From: Callipepla californica brunnescens
Lineage: Eukaryota > Chordata > Aves > Galliformes > Odontophoridae
Length of the DNA: 64,000 nt
Reading direction: 5' to 3'
Assembly (NCBI GenBank): GCA_023055505.1
Contig: JALIRH010000007.1
Span: 29,555,720 to 29,619,719 of the forward strand
Under the pieces are notes generated by a model that was not told the origin of the DNA, ran no database searches, and worked only from the letters and a program-made list of their open reading frames with translations. Position numbers and translations under genes: made by a program. Shown in pieces: positions 12,000-23,795 of this stretch. Position 1 is the stretch's first letter. The number at the start of each line of letters is the position of its first letter.

Positions 12000-13810
12000 A
12001 TATTTTTAGCAGGCAGAAGCAATAAATCAGCTAGTTTAGGAAGACCTGGCTAGCCCAACACAGATTGATCTCACAAGATAGTCAATGGGCTGCTAATAGA
12101 ATTACAGGTAGCTGTCAAAATAGGGAAAATATATCTATGACAGTGACAAAGTGCAAATCAATTGAAGAAGTGTTGTGAACTCTTTTTTCCTTTTTCTTTT
12201 TCTTCTTTTTTGAGACAGAGATGCAAAGTACGTGAATGTCTTTCAAAGCCTGCAATTGTAAAAGAACAGTTGCATATTCATACCATTTCAAGAACCAGTC
12301 CTGGAATACGTAATTCCACTGGTCAGTTTTATTCTACTGCAATCACTGAGCTACTGCCATGAGATAAAGCCAGAGAACCTCATCCAGAGCTATTTGAGCT
12401 TTTTCTCATGCTATGAAATCTGTTTAAATAGGTTTTATTAGCAGCTGTAATAATTTGCTCCAGCTGAAGAACCTGGGAGCGTTTTGTTTACCACAAACTG
12501 TTTTTTTTTCAATTATGCACGGAAGCTTGCCAGTTTCAGGTGGATTTTAGTGTTTGTACAGCTCAAGCAGAAAATCAGTTACAACAATGTTGCTGGCTCA
12601 GAAATTACGTTGTAATTTGCAGTAATTAGATAAAAATAGAATTATTGAACAGTGGAAAGCTGACATCGTGTTGCAACATTACTCTGCTACCTAACATCAT
12701 GTATATGACCTGTGCCCCTGGTATACTGTTCATTTATATTAGAGACCAGAAAGGTTATATGTAATTAAAAGCATGTCTAAAATACATACCTAGACACATA
12801 TATACAAACATACCTGTCTGTGCAACAGTCTGTGCTGGCCCTGAAGATGCTGTAACTGAGTACTGAATCTGCAACATATTTACCAAGTCATTCCAGTACA
12901 GATTCTGCTCTGCTGCACATCTCTGAAATATTCATAATAAATGAATAATGCAAAGTAATACTACAGTAAAACACACTGGGTGACATGTGACATGACATCC
13001 AGGACCATCAGTAAGCGATGCAACAGTCCTTTGGTCCAGCTGTGGCTCTGGCAGGGTGCTGAGAGTGAGCCTTTCCCTTGCAGAGCTTTCTCTGAGGAAT
13101 TACCATTGTGCAGCAAGGCCACTTATCAGCCACTTCTTGTAATTTTTTCCCATTCCAGAAGGTGGAACTATGTAAAGAGAAATTGGAGGGACAGGGCAAA
13201 GGGATACAGAGGAGTGCTATGTCTTACATTCATTATGATTTCACTCCTTATTCCACTTTACCTGCTCCTGGATCTAAAGCTGCTGCTAGCACTTCTTTCC
13301 TTATATGGAGCAGTCCTTCATACTATGGTGTGCCCACTATGACTAGAGAAAAGGACCTTGGTTTGGTGTGTCCTTTGGAACCCAAAAATATGTTAAGGAG
13401 GCTCAGGCTGGACAAAAATCAACTTCATGGCATGGAATGTAAACACCAATGTCATCTGCAATTATCATTAGTTTTTTTCTATTCATCTTTTACAATGTTT
13501 AAAACCAATGACATGAGTTTAAGAGGCACGTTCCCTCTCCGTGGTGCTTTTAAACAACTGACTCAATTGACCAAGAATGGTCCTGGCACTATGTGGTTAC
13601 CAGTGCAGAAAAAGTCATAGAGAGAAACTGAACGTCCTGAAGTAATGGTACTTATTTTTTAAGGTAAAATAAGTTCATAGATGAGACAACATATCCTTAT
13701 GGTTTTTTTCCTTCTTTTTTTTTTTTTTTTAATATATGTATGAAAATTAAGTATCTGGAAATCTTCCTCTTATCCATTACTTGATATAATCCAAACTATT
13801 AGAAGGATTT
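12000..13810. other. Unique noncoding sequence
   Basis: No mobile element is recognised. Overlapping plus-strand frames of 120 codons (12980-13342) and 170 codons (13108-13620) show no domain I can name and lack a convincing gene structure. Part of the interval (about 12430-12670) is AT-rich with several TAATT/AATTA cores, as is common in conserved regulatory elements. A poly-T run sits at about 13715-13730. Confidence 0.45.
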
Positions 13811-14045
13811 TTCACAGAATCACAGAACTGTAGGAGTTGGAAGGGAGCTTTAGAGACCACTGAGTCTAAACCTCCTGCAAAGCAGGCTCCCTGCAGCAGG
13901 CTGCATGAGTGGGGTTCCAGATGGTTCTTGAATGTCTCCAGAGAAGAAGAATCCACAGCCTCCCTGAGCACAATGTTCCAGTGCTCTGTGCTGCAGTGCA
14001 CCATTTTTGTTTCATTTCCTATTGTATACTGGTTTGAACAGTACT
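13811..14045 (-). mobile_element. CR1 LINE 3' fragment, reverse orientation
   Basis: On the plus strand it opens with CACAGAATCACAGAACTG, the complement of the CR1 3' octamer tail. It continues with the TTGGAAGGGAGCTTTAGAGA block, a CTGCAAAGCAGGCTCCCTGC block, a TCTCCAGAGAAGAAGAATCC block and CAGTGCTCTGTG. This is the standard order of an avian CR1 3' end read backwards. The copy is 5'-truncated at about 14045, which is normal for CR1. Confidence 0.92.
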
Positions 14046-17000
14046 TGGGTGCCAGACAACTGTTCTGCAAATATTAAAAAAAAATATAGAAACAACAATT
14101 TTATTCTCCAAAATGTACTCATATATTTTCTTTAAAATATATGCATAAACACAGGTGTCCATGTCTACATTTGTATGCACACATTTACAGAAGTAAAGGA
14201 AACTGTGTTTGAAGCTATACTGCCTTGCTAATGAGTCTGAGGAAAAGCTGAGATATATTTTGCTGTGCTATCTGTGTGGAGGACCAAATTATGGTGACTT
14301 GAAGCACAGCTGTGTTCCAGTCTCATGTGCAAGTCTCCATGAACTGGGGACACTTCCTTGAAGTCAGTTGAAGTTGCATTTAAACAGACGATAAAACTTC
14401 CATTGACTCTGAATGGGAACAGGGTTTCATGCAGTGAAATTAAACCAGACTGTACAAGGAATTAGGGTCAACATTCACAGACCTGGCTATCTTGTTTTTC
14501 TTTGCTAACTCTGCATAATCAGTGCCCAGCTGGGCTCTTTATTGCATGGTGCAACTTTTGTCGACTTTGTTGGGTCCTTCAGGCTCACATGAGCATGGCA
14601 ACAAGGTCTCTTGAGGCAGAACTGTATTTTAAATTCTTTGGAGCAAGGAATAAACCATAACATTAATCTTTTTGCAGAGCGTTCTATGCATTTTTAACAC
14701 AGTGATTTTTAATAGATAGTAATAATAGCGATTTTGAAGTACCCTGCAGATCTCAGTAAAGGACTTGCCTTCAGAAATGCTGTCCCCTGCTGCTAGTTTG
14801 CAAATCTTCTAATTCATTGCCACATGGAGTGTCCTATGTGAGCAACATTTTTTTACTTCAAAACAGATAAAACTGTAAATTTTATCAACAAAGGCTCTCC
14901 AACAGCATGCTACCATCTCTCCTGTGTGGGACTACAGCTACTTTAAATCATTTCCAAATAATGGCAGTGGGTAGTTTAAAGACCATGAATAAGTAATTTA
15001 AATTAAGCATTTAGATAAGCTATCTATATTTCAAAGCTTATGGACTGGCACTAAACCAGTATATTTTTCCTGAGCAGTGTTTTCTTGGTGTGGGTTATTC
15101 AGCAAGTCTCAAAAAGTCATATGATCTTTCAGTCATGTATCTGTGAGAAAGTTTCTTCCTTCCCCCAACATGATATAAGTGGATCTTTGTGATGAACAGA
15201 CCTCAGGATCGCAGCAGGGAGTGACTGGGCTGGTGGTTCACAGCTCCTGTGGCACATAAAACAATGGGGAAGCTGTTGCTGAAGCTCTCAGAACAAAAGA
15301 TATGAAGTTAGAACCAAACACTGACTGATGATAGAGGAAGAGTCTCTCCACCATTGACCAGGGCTGTTGCTAGAAGTTTATTCACTTCAAAAGAAGTTGA
15401 AAAACTCCAGGAAAGAGGGCAGATATTCCTGTTGGTTTCAAACAGATTAATAAAAAGCTAGGTAGCCAAAAGGGTTTAGCAGTAGCTTTGTAATGAAACT
15501 CAGAAAAGATCAAGTGGCTATGGCGTTGACAGCATGGCTTCATAGCACATAAGCGTGCATCCCAATCTAAATTGCTTATGGCACTTTAACTTGGATTTAT
15601 GTTTTAGAAAATGAGGCTTATAACTCAAAGCCTGAGGTAGAAGCGTCACCATGAACTTTTATTGCCTCACAAGGAGAACTGCTCTAAGTGAGGGTCTCTC
15701 CCTAAGTGCCATAAAACTCAATTGTCCGGGTCTGAGGAAAATAGATGGGGAATGGATCACAGCAACAGTCAATCTTAAAATACTCGAGCAACAAATTCCA
15801 TGCCACTGCAGGGCTGGGCCTTAAAAACTACATCTCTGTGCCTGGCTGTACTGTGAGATAGAGCTAGCAGGGATTAGAAAAGTGTAATCACTGCTTTCTA
15901 CACAGCACTGAGTCCCTCTCATGGTTATGTTTGGCTCACTTCTGTAAACTACATGTTCTAATATGCATTATGACCATTCCACTAACAAAGCTATTTGCTT
16001 TTCTTAAATAGAATTTCAGTGAAATATGTCCTGGAAGGACGTATGACCCTTTTAAGGCAGGAGCAACTATTAGTTACTATAGAAGCCCAGAAAATATTTG
16101 TTCAGTGCTCTCTTAAGCATGCAGTTGGAATGCCTCACAAAGACAGTGTCACCATTATAAATTAAGCAGAGACAAGGAACTTGACTATCGTCTGTTCCAG
16201 TTTGATACACAAAGTTCTGTGAAGTCCAGCACTTTTCAGTAACACAACATTAGTGGTACACAGCGGCAAATCAGTTTAGAGGAGTATTCCTGGTAGGCTT
16301 ACTAGCACTTCGGAGAAAAGATTTCTTCTTTTTCTGAAGATAACGCTTTCTACGCACTGTTTCAAAAGAGCTAATATTTTAATATTATGCTTTAGCATGT
16401 AGAGCATAGAGTGATTAAATTCTAAAATATTACTGAAGGGATAAAAACATGGGTCAGCTTTTAAAAGAGGTGCCTGGAGCCCATTTTTGCACCACTCAAG
16501 CCACAAAAGTAGGACTGTCTGATTTTCCATGTTGCTCAATGCTTGCAGCAGAGTGCTAGAAGAGCTGCAATTTCCACTGTATTTTGAAAGAGCCAAAGAG
16601 CTCAGTGTCTTCTCAGCACTGGCATTTAACAGATGATCTCTGACCCTAAAAGTTAAATAATAGAAAGAATATCTGAAATGTCTTAGGAGTTTTTCCAGTG
16701 TATTTAACTTCTGGTAATTACATTGCAATTGTTTGATGGAAAGAAAATTAGAGAAGATGAAAGTAAAGGACATAAAGATTAGTTACTATATTATTCAGTT
16801 TTAGTGCAGTTTAATACTATGAAAAAAAAGCCACAGGTCATTCCACTGCAATGGAATGGTCTAAACCAAGTATCAAAAATTGAAGTGCTTCCTCTGAAAA
16901 CCTGCAAATCCAAACCAAGGCAAAGTCATCCTAATTAATACAGTTTAAGGCCTACTCACAATATGGAGGGTTTATCTTCTATAAAGCTTTCACTCCAATT

Positions 17001-18798
17001 CATTAGTTACTTCATAGAATAATAAACTGTATTAACTTTCCTGCGCAGAAATCAGCACTGTTACAGAGTTTTTGAGCAGATGTGATACAAGAGAGCCTTT
17101 TGTTTTTTTTTTAGACTCAAAGAGTAATGACACTGCAATATCATGTGGTGAAGGAGCAATAATTTGATAAACATTGTCTTTCCATTAGATTAGAGCAATT
17201 AATCTGATTCTAATTTAGCTGAAACATTACCATACTGGAATCCCTAGAGTCCTATGAATAATCTCTAAACACATTGACACACTCAGCAGACAAACATTAT
17301 CTCCACTCATACTGTTATTCCATATGGTCTCCTCCCCTTCTGATGGAGGGCACCCTGCTGTTTCAATCAAATAAATGTCAATTATCTGAGATAGATTTTT
17401 AGTTCACAAGCACAGGCTTACAATTCAGCAAGTGTGGCTTTGGAACAATTGTCTGCAGTTCTCCCCTGATTGTCACCGCTTCCTTTTCAGCTGCAAATTG
17501 TGCCGTATTGTTGTCAAACTTTGTTGCCTCATATAAAGTTTCAAAGTCTATCTCTTGAAAATTGTAGGTACAGAAAATAATTTGTACCTGGGGAGAAGGA
17601 GCAGAGGATAGAAGAAATGGTAAAAGAGTTTGCCATATAGACATTTGTTGGGGTGGCAATTTATTGTCTTTTCTATTTGTTGATCTAGCAGGGTGCCAAA
17701 ATTCATGTGACTAAGAGCTGCTTAGACAATATGATAGGATCTTAATCTTCCAAGGCAATGGCTCCCCAGCCTATTGCTTCAATAGATTATGGCCACACTT
17801 CATCATCTCTCACAGGCTGCCTTGCTCTTTTAGTTGAAAACGCCATGAAAGGGGGCAGACTGCAACCTCAAACCATTGCAAGCCACATTTTTGACCAGGG
17901 CTACAAGGCTCAAAGCTTACCCAAAATATCCCTTTGGAATCCAACTTGTGACTACTTAATATATTTTCCTAGTGTAAGCCTGGTGTTTACTCTGGTGTCT
18001 AGTACTGAGGGAGTGGCGTGCAATTAAGTTGCCTACTGCCTAGAGCCATCTATAGAGAGAAGCAGCCAGAGCGCCCAAGGGAGATTTCTCTTAATGGTGG
18101 TCTGAACACAGCACTTTGCAGGCCCAAGCTAGTATTACATTATATCATATATGACCTTTGTTATTTAAGATAATAGTTTTCTTTGGATGTGAGATGTTAG
18201 GCAGATGCATTGATGGTGAGGAAGTATGAAGTTGGAGGATTTAATTGAACTCTGATTTTTCCTGGTTGCAGTTGTTAGGATGGTCAGAGTAATGTAGGAG
18301 AAGAAACATCTTTTTTTTTTCTTTCCCATAAAATCACCTTAAAATGTGTTAGGTAATCCTATTGCCCAAGATATGTGGCTTTGATCATAGTTGCTTCTAC
18401 ACATATACATATAGATATACTGTCTTAGACAGACCAAATGTATGTCTGTGTTAGAAAGATCCCTTGGCAATTTGACATGGAGATGGTATTAAAACAAAAG
18501 TTCTGCAATACCATAATTATATTTGGCTTTAGTTTGATCTGAGTGGTATGACCACTGCTTTAAGAGTGGTTTGTGACCTCTTTAGGACACTACTCCTTTG
18601 AGTGTATATGTGAGGGTCAGTGTGGCATTCTTCTGGCTGAGTGAAAATTGGCTTGAATAAATATTTACATCCAGTAGACTGAGACTGGAAGTAAAGTGTG
18701 AATGGTTTATCAGCAGCTTTAACTCTGTGAACCTGTCCTATTTTGACTTTTGAAGTATAACATACCTCTTTTGAACAGCATTATACTTCATGTCTATG
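14046..18798. other. Mainly unique noncoding sequence
   Basis: No gene is supported. A 165-codon minus-strand frame at 16276-16773 starts with ATG but has no recognisable domain. A segment at about 14290-14430 carries phrases such as TTGAAGTCAGTTG and CATTGACTCTGAATGGGA, typical of very old dispersed amniote repeats, but I could not assign it. Frames at 17399-17659 (minus) and 17758-18027 (plus) are unrecognised. Confidence 0.45.
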
Positions 18799-19301
18799 TA
18801 GTTCACTCTGAAAGTAATGCCTCCTGTTTATTTCCGTAGAAATGAGAAGAGATGCAAAGAGCACAATGACACTATTTGATAGAGCAAACTACTTTTTCAA
18901 TATTCACCACCTATGCACTCCACTATGCATTTTCACCAGCAATGAACAAGAGCCTGAATGCCATGCTCTTCAAAACCTTCACTAGCAGAGATCACCACTG
19001 CTGAAATGCACCACATACCACCTCACTGTGCTCACATCAACATTCAGCAAGAATCAATGAATGTCAGTGGGTGCCATTTCTTCCACATGGAGGAATTCAT
19101 GATATACTTTTGCTTCATATGCATTTTCATGTCAGATACCATTGTGTCAGACTGCCCCTCTGCTACCATCTGTCACACAACAAAATGTAACGAAGTATTG
19201 GTAGTAAGATTCAGACTCTACTGCAATACTACCAACATCCACTTCTGCTGTTGTACACCAACATAATGAAATGGGATGCATTGCTTTCAGTGCAGCCCTT
19301 G
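18799..19301 (-). mobile_element. Mariner-type DNA transposon, internally deleted copy 1 (Galluhop-like)
   Basis: The left end has CTCTGAAAGTAATGCCTCC near 18806. The right end, complemented, has CACTGAAAGCAATGCATCC, giving imperfect terminal inverted repeats. TA precedes the left end at 18799-18800; the expected TA on the right is mutated. Read on the minus strand, the first part encodes remnants of the mariner helix-turn-helix region (a DVSTVR...VVHFSS pattern). The sequence then jumps to the transposase C-terminus (EEHGIQALVHCW pattern with stops). The catalytic middle is missing, so this is a non-autonomous derivative of about 500 bp. It is homologous in the same orientation to the copies at 46.5-48.1 kb and 52.0-52.6 kb. 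Confidence 0.88.
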
Positions 19302-20214
19302 GGATTTACCTGATATATGAAAATAACCTAACAATATATCTGAGAAAGTGCTGCTCCATTCTTATCAGGTCATCAATTGCTTTCATCACCACGTTCTCAT
19401 TAGCATCCATCAAGCAGACAAAACAATATTGTTTACATATTATTTCTTAGAAAAATCTCACTTTTTCATGATGCTGAGTTCCATCCCACCTTCCTAATAT
19501 CAAATGAACTTCCAGATCCTTGCATACTTCAGGAGTAAATTCATTCATCCCCTTTCCACCAGGTATTCCTCCTCCTTTGCTTATGCAGCTGGAAGCACAG
19601 AGAACCTGTCATTAAAGTGGAGTGATCTGGGTGCAGCAGTTACCCATTCATTTCAACAGGAGATAGAGCTTTCAAGCAGAACCGTATGGTTATCAGCTTC
19701 TATTCTAGAATTTTAGGCTGTAATTGTAAATTGTAGAAATAAAAAATGTCTCTTACTTAATGGATTTGGACATTCTGTCACAATTAATGTGTTAATAAAG
19801 ACTTTGCTGGAGGACATTTTTTGAACAACACACTTCTGTTAATGTTGCTCAATAAAACTATTAATACAATGAGTTTGATTTGAAATGTCTCTTGTCTTGT
19901 AAAATATCAGGTCATTAACTTTAACAGTGTCAGAGAGTTCTGGCTATCAAAATCAACTAAATTAATGCCCAAGGAATAGATAAGAGCTCATTTTGCACAG
20001 TGGAAAGTATTAATGTGTCATAGCAGAAGTTTATGTGCTACTGGATGTAAATAAACTGAGCAACCTTCAAATGCTTCAGGAAGGATGTAGGCTTGCACTG
20101 GTACATGCCATAAAAAGGGGACAATGAAGGACGTGAGGAACAGAAGGAAACAATAATGATTATTGAACAGAAGGTAGGAGATGAAGAAAAATGATACTAA
20201 ATACCTGAGATATT
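19302..20214. other. Unique noncoding sequence
   Basis: No gene or element is recognised between the mariner copy and the next CR1. Confidence 0.5.
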
Positions 20215-20490
20215 TGAGGTGACCATCTCTTCTCTCTGGTAACTGATGACAGAAGATGTGGTAAAGTCCCAAAGCCGTGTAACTGGAAGTTCAGAATGAA
20301 CATTAAGAAAAGTTCCTTTGGTGTGGGGTTGGTCAAACACTGGAATAAGCTTCCTAATGAGGTCTTTGATGCCACATACCTGTCAGTGTTCAAGGGACTT
20401 TTGGATAATGCCCTTAGTAATATACATCAGCTTTCAGTCTAGAAAAGATCAGGCAGTTGGACTGGATGGTCTTTGAAGTTCCTTTTCCAA
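20215..20490 (+). mobile_element. CR1 LINE 3' fragment, forward
   Basis: The stretch follows the CR1 order: GTTCAGAATGAACATTAAGAA, a CACTGGAATAAGCTTCCTAATGAGG block, GTGTTCAAGGGACTTTTGGAT, and the diagnostic TTGGACTGGATGGTCTTTGAAGTTCC at its end. It is 5'-truncated near 20215. At the 3' end, where ATTCTATG octamers are expected, the sequence passes straight into a pentamer microsatellite. Confidence 0.9.
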
Positions 20491-20620
20491 CTGTCCTGTC
20501 CTGTCCTGTCCTGTCCTGTCCTGTCCTGTCCTATTCTATGCTATGCTATGCTATGCTATGCTATGCTATGCTATGCTATGCTATGCTATGCTATTCTACT
20601 CTACTCTTCTCTACTCTCTA
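20491..20620. repeat. (CTGTC)8 then (CTATG)11 microsatellite at a CR1 tail
   Basis: Eight copies of CTGTC (20491-20530), a CTATT link, eleven copies of CTATG (20536-20590), then degenerate CTACT/CTCT units. The CTATT-CTATG junction resembles the CR1 octamer ATTCTATG, so the array probably expanded from the LINE tail. Open frames across it are repeat translations. Confidence 0.95.
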
Positions 20621-20794
20621 CACATGGGAATCATGGGAACTGAATTGGTTATTTCTGAATTCCTAAGGATATATAATGTTTTGGTTTTATTGCACCTTGC
20701 TGTAGTGCTATACTTAAAACAGACTCATGCACCACTGATTCTGGGAATTGGATGCATGAGTGGCAACTCTGCTGAAAAGGATTAGGTGGATGCC
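20621..20794. other. Spacer between two CR1 fragments
   Basis: No feature is recognised. Confidence 0.5.
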
Positions 20795-21165
20795 AACAAA
20801 CAGAAGTGAGGCAAATGTGTTCTGGGTATATAAGGAGGAGCACAGCCTGTAAACTGAGGGAAGTCACTGTTCCCCAGTCTGTTTGGATGCAGATGTACTT
20901 AAAACAGCTGGAGAAGTAGTCACAGGAATGACAGAACTGTGACTCTTTACAGTAAGGGCAGATGATATAGCAATGGGCAACAACCAGAGACTGCTCAGTC
21001 TGATCATGAGGAAAAAGTGTTTGCAAATTATTCTGAAAGCTCTAATACTGGATATTTTAAAGATGTGGATGGGCAAAGCTGAGCCTCTTCTAGTGATAAC
21101 CCTGCTTTAAGTGGGGTGTTGGACAAGATAAACCCTAGAGTCCAGCCAACACTCATGATTATGCA
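20795..21165 (+). mobile_element. CR1 LINE fragment, forward, diverged
   Basis: It begins with GTTCTGGGTATATAAGGAGGAGCACAGCC and a following block like the CR1 AGGGAGGTGATTGTCCC region. It ends with TAAGTGGGGTGTTGGACAAGATAAACCC, like the CR1 phrase before the 3' tail. The middle is diverged or partly deleted. It could be a separate insertion or part of the same local CR1 cluster as the fragment at 20215-20490. Confidence 0.7.
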
Positions 21166-23655
21166 AGACTGGGAATCAAACAACTGAATATTAGGGAAAT
21201 GACATGATGAATGGTTTTGATCATTAGAGTAATTGGACTGTATCTGGCTTTGCAGGTGATTATAGCTAGCTTAAGTTATATCACTCACTGTGAAACCAAC
21301 AGTCTTTAGCAGCTACCTAAGGATAGTCTTACTGTTGTCATCTAAGATTTCTTAGCAAGAGAAAGCAAAACAAAGAAATTAGAAGAACTTTGGAGAGTAC
21401 TGAAGAGCTTGACTTACTTATTTTGAGAGGAAGAACAGTAGTTGCTTCTTGTATGAGGACCTCACTTTCCCACCCTGCAGCTGCATGCATATTTCCAGCT
21501 GCTGCCATGCATATTTCCAGCTGCAGTGAGAGCAATGGCTGATTTCCACCCTGGCAGCCTGCTGCACAACGCAGCTGCCTACCTCACCTTCCCTTCATGA
21601 CTAGCTCTGATCAGGTCTTACAAACTTACTCTAGGGAACAGAGCACCTGTACTCAAAATATTGAGCAGATATCTTCACCTCCACCTCACTACTGAAATCT
21701 TGCATCTTTCTCTCCATGGAGAGGCTCGGTGGAGCAGGTTAGGAACAGAGCCAGGTGTCGGTGTGGCCTTAGTCAGAAATCTCAATTTTCATAGCTTCAC
21801 AGAGATACAAGGATATAAAGCCAAAAGCTGGCCTTGGAAATGTCACACATATGGAATGGCAACTAGCTGTTACTCACAAAGGTATACCTGAGCAGGTGTC
21901 TGCTTAAAAAAAAACAGCTGTCTGTGTGATGGCTTTTGTTCACTATGTCAGTTTTCTCATCCAAGGTCAATGGGATCAGTGGTATTGAAATTACTGAGTA
22001 CATTATTTCAGCTCTAATTTGAACATTACTTTTTCTTTCAAATTATATTTTATTTCCCATTTGACTCTATTGATGATATTTTATGTCAACAACAAAATTT
22101 AGATAATTTTTCAGGGAAATCAGTGAGTTCATTCCGTTTTTCAGTCCTTTCCCAGTTTTAGTGATGCAAGTGAAAAGTTCAGTCTTGTGGAACTGAAGAA
22201 GCAGGCTCCATTCATGACATGTCAGTCTGTTAGAGAATAGCAAATATGACCTGTGGCTGTAAGAGTCTAAGTGGATTTTTCCGCTGCTCTATTTTCGAGA
22301 TGTGACAAAATTGCTAGGTAGCCTACATACCCAAAGTCAGAAATACACTAGGAGCTGAATACTGTCAACAATACTAAAGAAACCTGATTTTAGCTCCATC
22401 ACAACACAACAGATTTATGCTTTCATGGTGCATTAATTCAACACCTTCAGGCTCTCTCGTTCTTTGCTCAAATTACAGGCTGTCTTGTCAGTAGTTAAGG
22501 CTTTGGACTGGAGTGTGGAGTAAAGTTGTGTGGTCTTTATTGATTCTCCCAGGGCTGGATCCTAACAGTGTATGTAAGTTGCAGATGCTCACTCATTGCC
22601 TAAAATGAAGATGAGACATACCTGAGATACTTTACTGATATGTCCAATTTTTGGAGTTCTTTCCCTCTAGGCAGTCACCTGTAAAATAGTCCTTTCTTTA
22701 AATTCAAAAGAAAAAAATACTGAGAAACGATCAGTATTCAAATCTGTATATTTACTTGTCAGTTGAAACGATGATTTAAAAGCCACTTCAATCTCAAAAA
22801 TATTTAGAAGCACAAGGCCACATGAATTAGAAAAGCCAAACCAAAAGCCTTGTTTTTATTCTTTGTATTAATACACTAAATTAGAAGCATTAGAGAAGCT
22901 TGACTTAATTTGAAAGTAGGCAGCTGAAAGCACTGTTTGGATGTTGGGCTATTGAACCACTCTGGTTCCTGTGCTGGGACTGAAGGTAGCAGAGAGGCTG
23001 GAGGGGAGGCTGTGAACAAAAAAGACATTTATTTCAGTATCTTGAGTAAATGTTTATCAGTCATAATGAGACTGCTGTGGGGTGCGTTAGTTTGCTCTAA
23101 TAGGCAATGTGTTGTTGTTTCTTTGGTTTCCCTAATAGAGCAGTTGCTTTATAAAGTCTCTCTGACCTGCAAAGCAGAGTGTTTCTGAACACATCAGAAA
23201 GCTGACTGCTACCTCATCCTGAGGTAAGATCCTGCTCCTCTCCTGCCTCTGGAGCAATGGTGCTGCTGGTTTTCTGCTGGCATTCACAGTGAAACAGCTA
23301 CCTAAAATTAAGTCTCAGTACTGTTGTACTGGTCAGCTTATCAAAAGAAGTATTTATATGTTGGCATACACTATTCCATTCTGAGTGCTGAATCCATGGT
23401 GAACATCTTGTCTGGATTTAATGGGATCTGGACTTACATTGTAAAGCTAGGATATGAGAACAACTTATAAGAGCAATGAAAGAAGTCATACCATGCGGAG
23501 CACTCTCTGTCCTGTCCATGATGGTGGTCAAAAGGAGATGTCTAGTCAAGAATATAAGAACAAGATCTCAATATACATGACACTTCACTGGATGCTGGCT
23601 CTGCTTCCAATCATTTGCAACTCAGAGACTTCTTCACCTGGAGATGTTTTCTTTG
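21166..23655. other. Unique noncoding sequence with a 22-bp tandem duplication
   Basis: Two copies of a 22-bp unit (CATGCATATTTCCAGCTG core) lie at 21484-21527. Otherwise no gene or mobile element is recognised. Confidence 0.5.
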
Positions 23656-23795
23656 AATGTATGCTCTGAATGTGTTTCTGCTCTGTGAAGTTGTCCAGCC
23701 CCTCCTTGAATCCATGTAAGATGTTAGATTCTGCAGCATCCTGTGGCATGGAGTTCATCAAATGCACGTGCGTTTTCAAAGTCAGAGACTCAGAG
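23656..23795 (-). mobile_element. Ancient CR1-type LINE relic, reverse orientation
   Basis: The phrases CCAGCCCCTCCTTGAATCC, TTAGATTCTGCAGCATCC, TGTGGCATGGAGTTCATC and ACGTGCGTTTTCAAAGTCAG follow a CR1 consensus known from turtles and crocodilians. They do not match the young avian subfamilies. On the plus strand the element is read backwards. High divergence indicates an old insertion. The family match is from memory. Confidence 0.65.

Noticed and set aside
11664..12053. 129-codon frame rich in Pro-Phe
   Set aside because: It is a translation of the CCTTTT and TTTTA arrays.
12980..13620. Overlapping plus-strand frames of 120 and 170 codons
   Set aside because: They are in different phases, with no recognisable domain, no coherent splice structure and low-complexity content. 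Considered as a possible retroviral remnant, but no retroviral motif was found.
20457..20785. Plus-strand frames of 69 and 80 codons
   Set aside because: They run through the CTGTC/CTATG array at the CR1 tail.
20649..21026. 125-codon minus-strand frame
   Set aside because: It is antisense to a CR1 fragment.
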